A DNA stretch of 64,000 nt from Fallopia convolvulus (GCA_964016875.1 OZ024724.1:31457786-31521785), one strand, 5' to 3'. Counted from the first letter of the stretch, positions 21,766-34,626 are shown. Notes: generated by a model not told the origin, from the letters alone. Numbers and translations are program-made.

Positions 21766-22530
21766 TGTTAGAAAAGCTAGAGGCTTTGATTTTGATGGTT
21801 CCAAACGTCTGTCATGTGAACAACCTCGAGTCTTTGAAAGGAGTCGCCAACGTTAGTTAGGTCGTCGACGTGTGTTGAAGGCAGATCTCGGAGATCTTGA
21901 AGACGCGTGAGATCTTGGTAGTTTGGATAGAATAATCCTGTTTAAAGGAAAGATCTTATGCAGATTATATTGTAAACTGTGTATGCCTTTATTCTAAGCT
22001 GTTATTGATTGTAATCCTTTTATATGCTTAGGATGATTTTGTAACGATAATAGAAATAATATCTTGTCATAACCGAATTGGAAGATATTATTTTCTCTTA
22101 TCTGACCTAGTTTGTGTGTATTTAATCTAAGGCTTTAGGTTAGATAGAGCACGAACTCATATTCCATTTTGTGCTAAGAAACAAACGAGAGTTCGAGAGG
22201 AAGACGTAGGCTTTTGTTAGATTGAGTGCGGGTTGTAGTTATTCAGTTCACAACGAGTTCTAGAGTGCTTGGGAAGTAGGTCTAGATCCAGGGTGTTCGT
22301 GTAACTAGTCCAAAAGATCAATAAAGCAAGCTCTTTTAATCCTTTCAAGCGAGAACTTGGAAGGGAGTGGTTTTTACACTTGGTTGATTGAGTTGATCAA
22401 ACAAGTGTTTCCACTATAAAAAAAATCCGTGTTCAAGTAAGTCTTTTTTGTAATTCATTTCCGCTGCATTTACATAAGAGGTTGACGACTTAGTTGAGGT
22501 CGACAACCTAGACGTACTAACGATCCTACG
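21766..22530 (+). repeat. 3' LTR of element B
   Basis: Starts TGTTAGAAAAGC after the polypurine tract and ends near ACGATCCTAC, about 765 bp. The CA end is mutated relative to the 5' copy (TCGTACA). The sequence after it belongs to the 3' side of the next gene. Confidence 0.8.
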
Positions 22531-22638
22531 TAACTTATTTGTATAAATTAAGATTCTCCTTGAACAAAAACTGGAGCAAATATAACAAATAACATTAGCT
22601 TCTCTTCAATCACCCATCATTATATTGGAAAGTTATTC

Positions 22639-24711
22639 TTATGTTACATATTTGTACCTACATAAAACCTTACACTTGAGAATTTTTTCCTGGACATAAA
22701 ATCCAGGCATGACCATAATCTTAACCTGGCTCAAACGCTGCCGCGTTCTCTGCCTATCCATGGGTATATCTTCCATGTAATGAGGATCAAATTCTCTGTT
22801 CTCTTCCACCCTTAAAATAGTCAGCGGCGAACAGAAAGAAAACGCGAGCAAATGCACCAACCAAACACATTTGGCTGCCACAAAGAACGTTTGGAGTAGC
22901 TGTTCCGGCCATGGCCTGGTCCAGCTAAGAGCTGAAATAATGCAGCTCATCTTCTGATCACAAAATCTGCTCAGCTCTTCACTATAGTATTTCGTTCCTT
23001 TACTTGTTACTTCCTTCCAACTCAGATTCCTCAGTCCAACAAAGGATGAAAACCGCGCTTGGCGATCCTGATGAGGATCAAGCAGCTTAGGCGTGCCATT
23101 TCTCTGAAATACACAGTTTTCAAAGTCTTGATAGAGCTCTTGGTTTATTATCGCCTCTAGATGATATAAAACCGCCTTTGAGGAGTTTGAATCGAGAGAA
23201 AGCTTGTAAGGCTGAAGAAGTGAGTTCAAGTCGGTTTCTTCTATTTGCCTAACAAGCGTCTTGCAAAAGTTCTTAACCGAAAGCCTTGCCTCTGCGACAG
23301 TTTGTAAAAAGCCTTCCACCATTGCCTCTGCACTAACCGGCATCAGATCGTCTTCAGGAACCAAATTTCCTGTCTTTGAAAGGTTTCCAATTGGCTTCTT
23401 CTCATGTGCTTGTTCTTGTTTCAAAGCTCTCTTCAGCTCTTCACAGTATCCCTCTAGATTCTCGAGTTTCTTTCTTAGTTCTCCAAAGGAAGACCTCATC
23501 CCCGCCACCTCAGCCAATGCCGCGTCCCTCTTGTGGTTTGCCTCAAGAAGCGCTTGCTTGATCCGGGTTTCCTCCTTGGATTCCGTTCTGCGTGGGGAAC
23601 TACTCTCGCCTTTCGGCTTCTTCTTTGACCGGGGCAACAGCCATGAGAGGACCATGCCCTTACTCCTGGGTTGCTTGGAATTCGTAGTGCTGCTGCTGGC
23701 AATGCTGTCGGTATCATTAACGCCATTCCCGCTCTTATTATTACTACAATTGTTGCACGAGGAGACGGATTTCAAGTCGCCCAAGCTGTTTCTCCCAATC
23801 GACTTGAGTAGTAGTTCGTTTTTCGGGGAGGTCTGGAGGACAGTAGTGATTTGGTTAGTGCAAGGGCTGGTGACTGATCTTGTGTCATGATCAGTAGGGT
23901 AAACTTGGGAATGGGAATCCAAGTTGACTAAACCGAGGGCCGAGTTTTTTCTTGAGGACCCGTTTTCTGTTATGTGATCCTCCCAGGCTTCTGATAAAGC
24001 CCTGCTCTCCAGCTGAAGCTGGTGGTACCCGGATAACGGCTCATCTTCATAACTCTGCAAGTGATCCAAGAGCTTCCATCTTTAGTATCATTATATGTGG
24101 TGTATAATTTAATTTGGTAACATGCAACACAAGTAGTTCCTTAGAAATAGACTGGATTTCTGTGTAGGGTGATTATCATTGATGAATTTTGAAACCCATA
24201 AACAATTTGCACAACAAGTTCTTAAAAATGGATTGTGCGTGATATTGCAATTTATTAGCATGTGCACTGAGCTGAAGCATCCATTACAGAAATTTCTTTG
24301 ATTGCAAGCAAACAGGCGATACAAGTGGACCAATAACAATACTAACCATTAGCTAGCTTCTTTATTAAACCACCTTAATTTAATCATTCCACACCACCTC
24401 CCCACCCAGGAACTAAAATCCCCTGAAATTAGAAAGAAGCATGCCACAAAACCAATCAATGGAGTAAGTAAACAACTAATACATACAGAAACAAGAATTA
24501 ATCCAACGAAATTTGTACTTACAGGGGTGAAGATGGGGTAATCATGAGCAGAGAGCAGAGGAGGAGGAGGAGATGAAGAAGAGAAGTGGGCTGAATGAGT
24601 TGGGCTTCCTCCTTGCATAAGAGCGGCATGGATTGCCCTGAGCTCCACTGCTCTTGCAATAGCTGCCTTTAAATCTTGCCTGCTCACGCAATTACTGCTG
24701 GTTTCAGCCAT
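22639..24711 (-). CDS. DUF641 / IRK-interacting-protein (GIL1-like) family protein, two exons
   Basis: Exon 1 is 24711-24523 (63 codons) and exon 2 is 24054-22639; the 468-bp GT-AG intron is phase 0. The product is 534 residues. The N-terminal QDLKAAIARAVELRAIHAAL helix, a Ser-rich basic middle with a coiled coil (about 220-285), the DUF641 region beginning near residue 303 (SAEAMVEGFLQTVAEARLSV) and the C-terminal MPGFYVQEKILKCKVLCRYK block are all family hallmarks. Related proteins include Arabidopsis IRKI, which binds the receptor kinase IRK, and GIL1, needed for gravitropism responses in light. Molecular activity is unknown. The gene looks intact. The Sirevirus 3' LTR ends only about 110 bp downstream of the stop, so it may lie in or next to the 3' UTR. 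Confidence 0.92.
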
Positions 24712-25489
24712 GGATGATTGATTACCCAGAGCTCAAAGCCAGAGTCTATACTGCACAAATTGGGGAAACCGAAAATGGGCATACAATACAATACAACTAC
24801 TGGAATTTCCATAAATCTGGAGACCTAATTTCTTGTGATTGAATAAGGACAACCTTTGAAACAAAAAAGAAAAAAAAGAAAGTGGGTATTGAAGTGGGAT
24901 ACAGACAGAAACCGAAAGAGCAAAAGGGATGATGTGTGCATAGCTTAATTATGAGGTGTTCCATAATTTGTACTTGTTCTTTTGAGGAACGAGAGCATGC
25001 GACACAGAAGAAGAAGTGGATTCTACTCCATGAGAGAGTTAGTGGTTTTACCAAATTGCCCTTGCTTTCCAAAGAGTAAAGATGAATGGTAGTAGCCCAA
25101 GGCTGGACACTGCCTCCTGGTTAGTGGTGGTGGTGAACGCTGAGTGGTGGGTTCGTATTGACTTTTGACTAGAGTGTTTATTATTATTATTATGCTTGAT
25201 TGCTTTGAATGTACTCATGGAGACATGGAGTCAGTCATAGGGAAGAAGAAGGTAATCATCCTAGTTAGTGACTTGAAAAAGTTTAATTATGATATCTTCC
25301 ATGTCTGTATAAATCCACGTTTGTCAATAAAGTGACAAATCTTAGCATAACATATTCAAATCTGACAACGGGGAGTGTGAATGTGCTTTAATTTTCTGCA
25401 CCTTCTCGTCTTTTTTTTTTCCGTGTGTGAAGGAATTTTCTTCCCCTTGTCATTATTTTTTTATGAGGAAAGTAATTAGAAAGACCAAT
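24712..25489. other. Promoter side of the DUF641 gene and spacer
   Basis: AT-rich upstream region with an ATT microsatellite at about 25179-25192. No clear TATA box, gene or RNA was recognised. Confidence 0.35.
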
Positions 25490-25861
25490 ATGCTACGGAT
25501 GGATTTTAAGTGAAACAGAGACGCGCCGAAAAACACCATCAATGTAGTCCGCCATCGAATTTTACTTCCGAACAACGTGAGAAATACTTTAACACAGGAA
25601 TCGAGTGAGCAAGTAATGGATGTCCCCACGCGACATCTCGATCTCCCACGCACAACGCTAGTCACCAAGCACGACATTGATCAGTTGCAAATTGTCGCCT
25701 TCAACTTGGATGTGGGAAATGCCACGTCGGGTGGCCTCAAGATTCCTTTGTCGTAAGGCGATGGCCTCAGATGTCAGAATATAGATTACGGACCAATCAG
25801 TCCTCCGTCAAAGTGGATGGAGGAGTCGTCGTGATCCCGAAGGATAAACCCGAACAAGGCC
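25490..25861 (-). pseudogene. RNase H-like (RVT_3-type) relic
   Basis: On the minus strand, with at least two stops and frameshifts, the codons read through most of a plant RNase H-like domain: a GFILRDHDDSSIHF-type first strand, an EAIALRQRNLEA helix, HIQVEGDNLQLIN with the catalytic-type Asp, and the SHVVRK*NSMADYI end carrying the conserved Asn and Asp. It stops at a TAG near 25490. Its 5' end abuts the truncated gypsy LTR at 25862. Confidence 0.6.
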
Positions 25862-28010
25862 ATACCACATGATTGTGGTTCACTACAAAATAGATTGAGA
25901 ACTTTATTATTTCGAAAAGTATACAATAGTATACTTTGACTAGTGAATTGAATAGGCATAACGAGAACTTTATCCTAATTCATGATTTCGGAAATTTGGC
26001 ACAACAGGAGACCTTAGCCTAATTTGTGAAGTTGAAATACGACATAGCGTAAGACTTTAGCCGACATTTCTATTTCTTGTGGTGTTGCTTAAGACTTTAG
26101 ACGAACTTCCTATTTCGACATTGGTTTAAGACTTATTTTCCGCGTGACATTGCTTTAGAGTTTAGATGAAACCTTTCTATTTTGTCATTGCTTAAGACTT
26201 TAGTCAACGAGGGCAAAAATAGAGTTATGACTTACATATAATAAAATGTTACAAAAAGGTGTTCCTAGACTTATGCCCAACACCTAATTCTATATTATTC
26301 CAAGTAAGGTCTCTAAACGAGACACTTTGAATAGACAAGGCCACAAACATCGGTCCTAAAGTCCAGTACTAACGTAGTACAAATAATAATAAGATTAACA
26401 AGGTCGTTATCTATAAGTAATAAATAACCTAAATTCATTTATTGCAAACAATCGTTTTCAAACAAGCATGAATATTAAACGGAGCATGAATACACATTTA
26501 ATGAAAAGGAATGGAAAGAGATCCTTCCACTTGCCTTATGATCCAGGTAGAACTCCTGCGAGACCATAAGATCGCTAGCAAAGAGCTTCTCGAGAGTTAG
26601 ACCTAATCCGAGGTTCACATTATAGAAACGAAATATAAAACTTTATTACTTCATTTCTGTCTTAACTTATTAGAACAACCCCTTTTTAGCAAAGGGAGTT
26701 AGCTTAAACTATTATTTTTTAATATTATAATCTAAACATGCCTAATATTATTATTTCCATTAATATTATTATTTTAGGAGATTATTTATAATTTATTAAA
26801 ATAAAAAATATCCTAAGTGGTATGCTTGATAAAATAATTTTCATAAACCTCTTTTATAAAATCTAAGAACACTTTTAATTTTAAATTCCCAAATTAATCA
26901 TGATTTGTAATAAAATTATTTTTTTATATAATAATAAATGAATAAATAAGAGGCATGATTATACGAATGAGACGAAATGGGATTGGGCTCGGGAACACTA
27001 TTCTGGATGAACTAGGTTTCGGCTGAAAATATTTCTCCTCCCAAAATAGGAGCTGATGGATTAAAGGAGCAAAAGGGTTGGGCCTGTTTTTAACCACTCC
27101 ACTCGGCCCAACTGAAGGTGAGGCCAAAAATTCATCCTTCTCCCTTTCTTCTTCGTTCAACACAAACAACAACAACAACAAGGAGAAAACACCAACAACG
27201 ACATACAGGAACATGGACGACGACGATAGGCTCCAGCGAAGTGCGGTGGCGCGAGGCGTTCCGATGACAGCCGTGAACGAAAAGGCATGTGGCAGGGATG
27301 GTGGTGCACTGGTGGGCGAAAGACAAAAACAAGAAAAGGAATTCAGGCGTGAAAAAAAATTCAAATCTAGGTTTTCTTGAAACAAAGTGATTTTGGGACC
27401 TTAGAGGGACGAGAATTGGATTGGAATGTTGTGGCTTCTCACCTACTGATCTCCCCCCTTTAAATAGCCAAAAAAGCGCACTAAGTCATCATACCCTACT
27501 AGGGGAGGCCAATGGGCTATGGTATGGGGAAGAGGAAGAAAGGCATGTGAAAGGGGGATGAGAGGACGGGACGACGTCAGCAAGCGGTCCTCCGGCTCGA
27601 ACCAACAGGTAAAGCGTCAAAGTTGGGTAAAGGGAGTGATCGGCGTATTGGGCAAAAATCACCATGGAAGAAGGAATTAAATTGAAAAAGTTTCTTTAAA
27701 GATATAGAAAAGAGGCTTGGCATATTGATTGGGGGAAGGAATGCATGGGAAGCTTTGAGCGAGTGGTCACGGGTTCAAACCCGACCTTGCACTTCCACAT
27801 ATTAAATTTTAGTTAATATTTCCCTCACAATTTTAAGACAAGCAATTCTAGAAATATTTATAATTTTACTAATCAAAATTATTCTTAAAAAAAATTCTTC
27901 TTTATTTTTAGACTATGTTTTTGAGAATATAGTATGAACAATGAATATGTAATTTTTAAATATTGTTCATGATTTATTAAAATATAGTAAAGTTAGCGGT
28001 TATTACAACA
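25862..28010 (-). repeat. 3' LTR of element C, truncated
   Basis: Aligns with 33223-34541 from 25862 to about 27183 and extends to 28010, where the complementary strand starts TGTTGTAATAACC after the polypurine tract. The terminal ~825 bp present in the right copy is missing here. It contains an AAC microsatellite at about 27163-27182 and a tRNA-B-box-like sequence at about 27770-27780. Confidence 0.7.
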
Positions 28011-28839
28011 GTACCCCCTTAAAGATAGTTTCATCCCCGAAACTATGACAACTCCAAGGCGACAACAAAAGAGTGCGATTACATTTAGGAATCGTCTTTC
28101 ACGCTTACAAGGAAACAAAAGTCCGAGTACCCTCTTGAAAAAACGTTCACCATATCCTTTGATGAAAGTGCATCGTTTCCCAAAACGAACATTCCTTTCG
28201 AAGAACTAGAATAAAACTTGTCACACACGCTGAAATTTTTAAGATAATTTACAACTTGCATCGACTATGAGTAGTCAACATCCCCTTGTCAGGTTATAAC
28301 AAGGTCCACATGACTAACTCGGGTTCGAGAAGAATCGTACCACTCTAGGTCATCGAATGAATAAGCATTCTTTGTTTTAGATAAGGTTTGGAAAAGGCAA
28401 AAGGAGCTAATACATATAAAAATGGGCCCTTTTCCGTTAAGGAGTTATTACATTGGTAACCCCTGGGAGGAAAGTTTCCACATGCGAAACTGATGTGGTT
28501 TACATGAATCATATGCAAGAGATTTCATTTTCTTAAAATCCGATTCCAAATACTAGCGACATATGGGGTTGGAACAATATCAGGAAGCAAATGCAATTTC
28601 TTTTGAATGAAGAGAAATACATTCTCGTTGATTATAGTATCCACATAGAGGTCTTTTATCTTTTGAGTGCTAGGCACTCTTCTTCCTTAAGTTGACACAA
28701 ATCGTGGTTTACAACTAAACCCTATGATTCGTACGTTGAGGTCTTGGTTAGTCGAGTGGTTTTGCAAACCGGCTCGGGCATAACATGTGGGATATCATGT
28801 GCTACCTTTCCTAGGTATCACAATGTTAAATTGGTTATA
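28011..28839 (-). other. Polypurine tract and non-coding 3' region of element C
   Basis: The tract reads AAGGGGGTAC on the minus strand at 28011-28020. The rest up to the gag end has no readable pol domains, which indicates that pol was deleted or has decayed beyond recognition. Confidence 0.5.
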
Positions 28840-30086
28840 GGATAAGCATCTTATTTGACCTTGATTCTGAGAGGTTGTTGGTCCCTTGCCCTTATTATGA
28901 GTTGTAGACTGAATAGAAGTTGTTCTTGCAACTCTATTCGAGGCTTGGTTGTTTTGAGAGGTTGGGACAGATTTAAACTAACTTGAACCATTCTTGTTCT
29001 GCTTGCAATAGGAGAGAACATGTCCTTCCTTTCCACAAGTAAATCATGTCTTCTTGGGTTTGATGCAGTTCCTATTAATGTGACTTTGCATGCCACAATT
29101 GTAGCAGGTTAAGGAACCCTTTAGATGTTCTGACCCTTTAGAGGCGGTAGTCATGTTTGATTCAGATTTGCCCCTCTTTGACCATCATGACTTTTGTGGG
29201 GACGCTGACCTCTTAAATCCACCTTGGTTTTGGTGATGATATTTTCCTCCACCGTTCTTCTTCTGCTCGGGTTCATTTAAAGTGGACTCCATTTTGTAAG
29301 CAGCGTCAACATACTCTTCTAATGTAGAGAAGTGACGGTTCACCATCAATGGCTTGATAGTATCGCTCATCCACTTATGGAAGTGACGAATTTTTTCTCT
29401 TCAGTGGAGATCTCAGGTCTAGCATATTGAAGCAAGTGATTGACCTTCTTTGTTCGTTCTAAGACGTTTAGCCCTTTCACTTTAGGATTATACAAATCGT
29501 CCTTCTTTTCGTCCTTCATGGCGGGCAAGAAGAAACGGTCCGTCATCTTCTCCTTGAACATTTCCTAATTCAACTCGGGATGTTCTGTCAGCTTTGAACT
29601 TTCCCACCACTCACTGGCTTCTTCCTTGAGCTTTAAGGAAGTTATTCGCACTTTTTCGACTTTAGAGCAATGCACATTCCTCAAAAATCTCTCAACATGG
29701 GAGAACAAGTAATAGATGCTAGTGGGTTCTTCAGTGCCATCATTGGTATCGAGTTTCATTGCATTGAAACTTTTCAATGCGCTGGCGAAGCTTGACCCCT
29801 CTCCTTGATCATGGATAACATGGGCCCTTATGTCCTCAACCTGATTTGTTTCAGCTATATATGGTTGATTAGGTATGACCTAGTGCATAGCTTCACACGC
29901 CATCTATTGAATCATTCCCTTAAAAGCAACGATGGTGGCATCATCAAGAGCTATAGGTTGTCTTGGAATAGGCACACGATACTCTCTTTGCTGATCTCCA
30001 GTTCTAGATTCAACCTTATCAATTCCACCGCCAGCTGGGGCATTGTTCGGATTGTTCATGTAGCTATTCCCTCGAGTGGTAACCAT
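28840..30086 (-). pseudogene. gag: gag of element C
   Basis: Starts at an ATG at about 30086 (MVTTRGNS...). Successive open pieces at 30086-29904, 29777-29565, 29561-29367 and 29370-29185 read as a gypsy retrotransposon gag domain (VERFLRNVHCSKVEKVRI, EEASEWWE, FFLPAMKDEKKDDL, EYVDAAYKME). A zinc knuckle follows (CYNCGMQSHINRNC at about 29105-29064) and then a second knuckle. Frameshifts and stops separate the pieces, so it is not translatable. Confidence 0.75.
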
Positions 30087-30875
30087 CTGGATAACTGAAT
30101 CGCAAAAGTTTTCAATTAACGAAATTGATATAAGGCAAAATGTGGCCATATTGGAATGAAAGTCAACATCCTATTGACATGCGAATAGAGTTCATGCAAC
30201 AATTTTCATGTCTATCGAAAGGAGATGGTACTACCAAGTACAAGGGATAGAAGCAACCATAGGATTGGTCCAAACATTTTTAGGATTTCCGAAAGAGGTG
30301 CTCTACTTAAGTGGACTACTTGGAGTCATGCATTGAACAACGAAACACTACACAAGTAGAAGGTTCCGGGTAGGTAGGCCTACCTACCAATTCCGTTTGC
30401 GACACATATCCGTCATATGTCTATCAAAATCATAGCAGCCTTATTTGTGGTATGTTTATGCTGTTGACGAAGGTAGGATAGCATGCCCATATTCTTTATG
30501 TGTTGGAGCAAGTCCATACTTATTTGGTTGTACTTTGGGAGGAACACATCTTTCCTTGTGAGAATTCTTGATCACTCATTGTGAGATCAAAGTTTGTCAC
30601 TCTACACCCCCTCGATACTCAAGTTAGTTCTTGTTGACTAAGCCATCCTTTGTGTTTCTTATAGAATCTTCTCTCTCTTTTGTTAGTAACTGACTCAACA
30701 AGGTTTCACTCCATGGGAAGGCCACATCCATAATCGGCAAGCCTTCTTCTAATTTTGGTGGGGCACAAGCTTGGTTTCTCGTTAACCCATTCTCTGCAAG
30801 TGGATAACGGATAGGTGTTGATATGGAATGTCTGTAATTCTATACTTGAAGAAGGAGATTGTTGAAGGAAGTAAT
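30087..30875. other. Leader region of element C
   Basis: Non-coding. No ORF with homology and no RNA gene recognised. Confidence 0.35.
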
Positions 30876-31760
30876 TGATATCTTGCATATATGAGTAGTT
30901 TAGATGCATGTTTTATATGAGTTTTAGTTAGATTTAGGTTGGTTTTTATCTAGTTTTTAGGATTTTGTTTTGTCAGGTAGATTGCGCTTGTTTGCTCGGT
31001 TTTTTAGGTTTTTTAGGTTTATGAGAAAAAGCGGAACGAGTTCTAGTTGATCATGGTGGTGGTAGACAAGTTGAAGGAAGCGGGAAGAGTTCGAAAGATT
31101 TTGAATAGGTTTTATTCCCTGTGCTTAATTGAATCAGAATTATTCTAGGGTTTTGTTAGCTTGATGGCCTAATAGAATTTCTAGGTTAATTTATAACTAA
31201 TCTGATTAAGTCCCGTTTAGGGTTGATTAGATAAAGTAACAACTTTAATTGTTTAGACCCGTTCGGGCTATTCAATTGTAGAAGGGAATAAATACACAAA
31301 TAACTTAGATGTCTATTTGCTCTAAGTATTTGTTTCTATTGATAACTTGAATCGTAAAGCTGTTGTTTAATTGAATCTAGATGTTGTTTTAGGTTGTTGA
31401 ATGATTAGGGTTGGTTAGACTGTTAGTTCTTTCAACTAGAATTGAAGTTTGGGTCATAATCTTTAGTAGGGGTATAATGCACAATAGATTATTCAAGTGA
31501 ATTGAGAATCGAAAGAGTCAATGATCAATAAGCATATCTATGATGGATTCAACTAGTTGAACACTTGTCTCTCATATATTTATAATCAACTCTTGCATTC
31601 ATATTTACTTTTCAATTTTGCATATTAGATTAGGAAATCATTCAAAAAACCCCTTATTTCGTTAGTTGGCACCTAAGTAATAACATCAATACACGAGTCC
31701 TTGTGGGACCGACCCTTACTTACCATTCTACTCAGATTGGTTAACTTAGGATTCTTTGAT
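30876..31760 (+). mobile_element. Probable solo LTR inserted in the leader of element C
   Basis: The stretch starts TGATATCTTGCATATATGAG, typical of Athila-like gypsy LTR starts, and near its end has a CGAGTCCTTGTGGGACCGAC block of the kind found near the 3' end of such LTRs (about 31696-31715). There is no primer site or internal region beside it. Part of it (about 31235-31570) is related to the inverted sequence at 50590-50908. The right end is uncertain and no target duplication was confirmed. Confidence 0.5.
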
Positions 31761-32376
31761 AGGTAAATGACTGAGAAATACCTCATCACTAATTGGAATA
31801 TAAACAAAACTTTTCAGGTCTAAGACATTTATATTCTTGAAAGTAATTTGAGGATTTATAGTTCTTATGAAAGCCTCTTTTATTAGCAAACACAAAAATT
31901 CATGAAGAAAACCTTTAAGGTTTAAAATTCTTTTTAGTAGAATGGTTCAAATTTTAAATCTTGAAAGGGGAGTTTAAAGCTTCTAAATTTAAGGCATATA
32001 ATTCTTGACTCGGGTTTACAAAAAGATGAGTTCATCTCTCTCCCTTTTTTTGAATAAGAAATTGGTGTCATAGAAACTTAAGCCAAAAGCTTGATTTTCA
32101 AAACCCTTGAATAACATTGGGTTTAGGAAAAAGAAATATTTAGGTTTTGAGAAAGATGTTGTCTGAAAATTTTCAACTCATAAGGTTCCCCTATATGGGT
32201 TTCGATTGGAACTTTTAGCGATAATAGGTAACTTAGAGATTTCCTTAAAGACAATGGTTACTTGGGTTTTGCATTTTTTCTAGGAAGAAATTTTTAAATT
32301 GAAAATTTCTATTGGAAATAGAGTGGAAAAAGGGATTACCCTTTTGAGGAAAATCGATGAAGACTCGATTTAAAAA
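31761..32376. other. Leader region of element C next to the primer site
   Basis: Non-coding element DNA rich in short open stretches without homology. Confidence 0.35.
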
Positions 32377-32392
32377 CCTCACTTTGATACCA
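32377..32392 (-). promoter_or_regulatory. Primer-binding site of element C (tRNA-Met type)
   Basis: On the minus strand TGGTATCAAAGTGAGG follows the LTR end (GGTGTTACA) by four bases. It matches initiator tRNA-Met with one change in the core. Confidence 0.7.
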
Positions 32393-32396
32393 TAAT

Positions 32397-34541
32397 TGTA
32401 ACACCCCTATTTTATCCTAACGGATATTACCGCCACTGATCCAGGAGTAATCTACCCAGACCACCCAAGGCTTTAAAAACATAACTTAGACGAAAACTGA
32501 GTTAAAGGTGAGGGCTCTATTAATTAAAAGAAACCATTGTTCATTACAAGAATAATTGTTTTACATAAGATGTGGCAACAGAAAGTAAAACTCATATTTT
32601 AAATGGCTTACTTAAAATACATGAACACTTCAAGGGTACTCATGTGATGATGAGTTCCTTGGTTTAAGACGGGGGAGCTGGCACACCACCTTTCAGATGC
32701 TTTGCTCTTGGAGAGAATTCTTCCTTCCTTCAACCTTGTCTTACCTTGATCTTCAAGTCTTGACTACTTCAACTTGGAGATTTGATCCTTCCTTGATATG
32801 TCCCTCACTGCGTCTATCGTCGAATCCTCAACCCTCGAGAAACGCCCCTTTGCATCCTGATGTCCAAACATGCAAGGAAAAATAAAAAGAGAGGGTGGAC
32901 GGGTTAGTCTAATGAAAGACTAGCAAGTAAGCGACGACCAAATTATTAACGAAACATGTTGGTATCGATCCCCAATGATGGTGATTAGTCGATAATCATA
33001 CAGTTAATACTTCCATCGAAAAAGAGAAGACTACAAAATTTCAAGGTAGCTATGATATTACGAAAATGTGATCTCACTGAGAAAAAATTTAACACTCTTG
33101 CCCAAGAATAAAAGAACCGAACTTTCTTTGGAGATAGGACACCAAAAGGATGGGGTCCTATCGAAGCGTAGGTTGACACTATTATCGAACACAAAGAAAT
33201 ACGAGATTTCTTTTGGACGTAGAATACCACATGAGTGTGGTTCACTACAAAATAGATTGAGAACTTTATTATTTTGAAAAGTATACAATAGTATACTTTG
33301 ACTAGTGAATTGAATAGGCATAACGAGAATTTTATGCTAATTCATGATTTCGGAAATATTGGCATATCAGGAGACTTTAGCCTAATTTATGACGTTAAAA
33401 TGCGACATAGCGTAAGACTTTAGCCAACATTTCTATTTCATGTGGTATTGCTTAAGACTTTAGACAAACTTCCTATTTCGACATTGCTTTAAGACTTCTT
33501 TTCCGTGTGACATTGGTTTAGACTTTAGACGACACCTTTCTATTTCGTCATTGCTTAGGACTCTAGTCATCGGGGGTAATAGTAGAGTCACGACTTACAT
33601 ATAATATAATGTTACAAAATGGTCTTCCTAGACTTATGTCGAACACCTTATTCTATACTATTCCATGTAAGGTCTCTAAACGAGACACTTTGAACAGACA
33701 AGGTTGCAAACATCGGTCCTACAGTCTAGTACTAACGTAGTACGAATAATAATAAGATTAACGAGGTCGTTATCCATAAGCAATAAATAACCTAAATTCA
33801 TTTGCTGCAAAAGATCGTTTTCAAACAAGCTTGAATATTAAACGGAGCATGAATCCACATTTAATAAAAGGAAGCACAAGAGATGCATCCACTTGCCTTA
33901 CGATTCAGGTAGAACTCTTGCGAGGCCGTAAGATAGCGAGCGTAGAGCTTCTCGAGAGTTAGACCTAATCCGAGGTTCACATTATTGAAACGAAATATTA
34001 AACGTTGTTACTTCATTTCTGTCTTAACTTATTAGAACAACCCCTTTTTAGTAAAGGGAGTTAGCTTAAACTATTATTTTTAAATAATATATTCTAAACA
34101 TGCCTAATAATATGATTTCCATTAATATTATTATTTTAGGGGATTATTTATAATTTATTATAATTATAAATATCCTAAGTGGCATGCTTGTAAAAATAAT
34201 TTTCATAAACCTCTTTTATAAAATCTAAGAACACTTTTTATTTTATATTCCGAATTTAATCATGATTTGGAATAAAATAATTTTTTATATAATAATAAAT
34301 AAATAAATAAGTGTTAGGATTATACCAACGAGACAAAACGAGATTGGGCTCGGGAACACTAGGCTTGACGAACTAGGTTTGGGTCAACAATATTATTCCT
34401 CCCAAAATAGGAGCTGATGGATTAAAGGAGAAAAGGAGTTGGGCCTATTTTTAACCACTCCATCGGCCAAACTGAAGGAGAGGCCCAAAATTCAGCCTTC
34501 TCCGTTTCTTCTTCGTTCCAACACAAACAACAACAACAACA
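32397..34541 (-). repeat. 5' LTR of element C, truncated
   Basis: Starts TGTAACACCCC on the plus strand (LTR end in element sense) and aligns with the left copy from 33223 to 34541. The alignment stops abruptly in a CAA repeat at 34541, where LINE-associated sequence begins. About 830 bp of the element-sense 5' part is missing. Confidence 0.7.
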
Positions 34542-34626
34542 AAAACCCAAAAAAACCTCTAAAGGAACGCGCGATCACGGGCTCTTCTTTTCTTTCCCCT
34601 TTCTTAGTTGCGCCGGCCCTAATGCC
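34542..34626 (+). mobile_element. Left piece of the LINE relic, split by element D
   Basis: This 85-bp piece ends in ATGCC, and the sequence after element D begins with the same ATGCC, so the piece is continuous with 44931 onward. It marks the left limit of the LINE-associated sequence, adjoining the truncated LTR of element C. Confidence 0.6.

Larger units (their letters stand above)
11842..22530 (+). mobile_element. Sirevirus-type Ty1/copia retrotransposon with envelope-like ORF (element B)
   Basis: Order on the plus strand: truncated 5' LTR (11842-12447), tRNA-Met primer site, gag, protease, integrase (interrupted), reverse transcriptase/RNase H, an 800-bp spacer, an envelope-like ORF, three polypurine tracts (21583-21597, 21657-21664, 21752-21765) and the 3' LTR (21766-about 22530). 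This is the Sirevirus layout. The two LTRs look about 95% identical over the shared 600 bp, so insertion is fairly recent. However, the coding region has several stops, frameshifts, a deletion and an insertion, so it is not autonomous. The 5' LTR lacks its first 170 bp, so a target duplication cannot be checked. Confidence 0.88.
25862..34541 (-). mobile_element. Gag-only chromovirus-like gypsy element (element C)
   Basis: On the minus strand: 5' LTR (34541-32397), tRNA-Met primer site (32377-32392), a leader holding an inserted LTR, a decayed gag (30086-28840) and a polypurine tract next to the 3' LTR (28010-25862). The AGTTTCGGGGATGAAACTAT sequence before the polypurine tract is typical of plant chromoviruses of the Tekay/Del kind. 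No protease, reverse transcriptase or integrase is recognisable. The LTR copies differ by roughly a tenth of positions, so it is older than the other gypsy elements here. Each LTR lacks a different end. Confidence 0.75.

Noticed and set aside
23261..23890. A 209-codon plus-strand frame
   Set aside because: It is antisense to the DUF641 gene, whose protein shows clear family motifs; the antisense translation resembles nothing.
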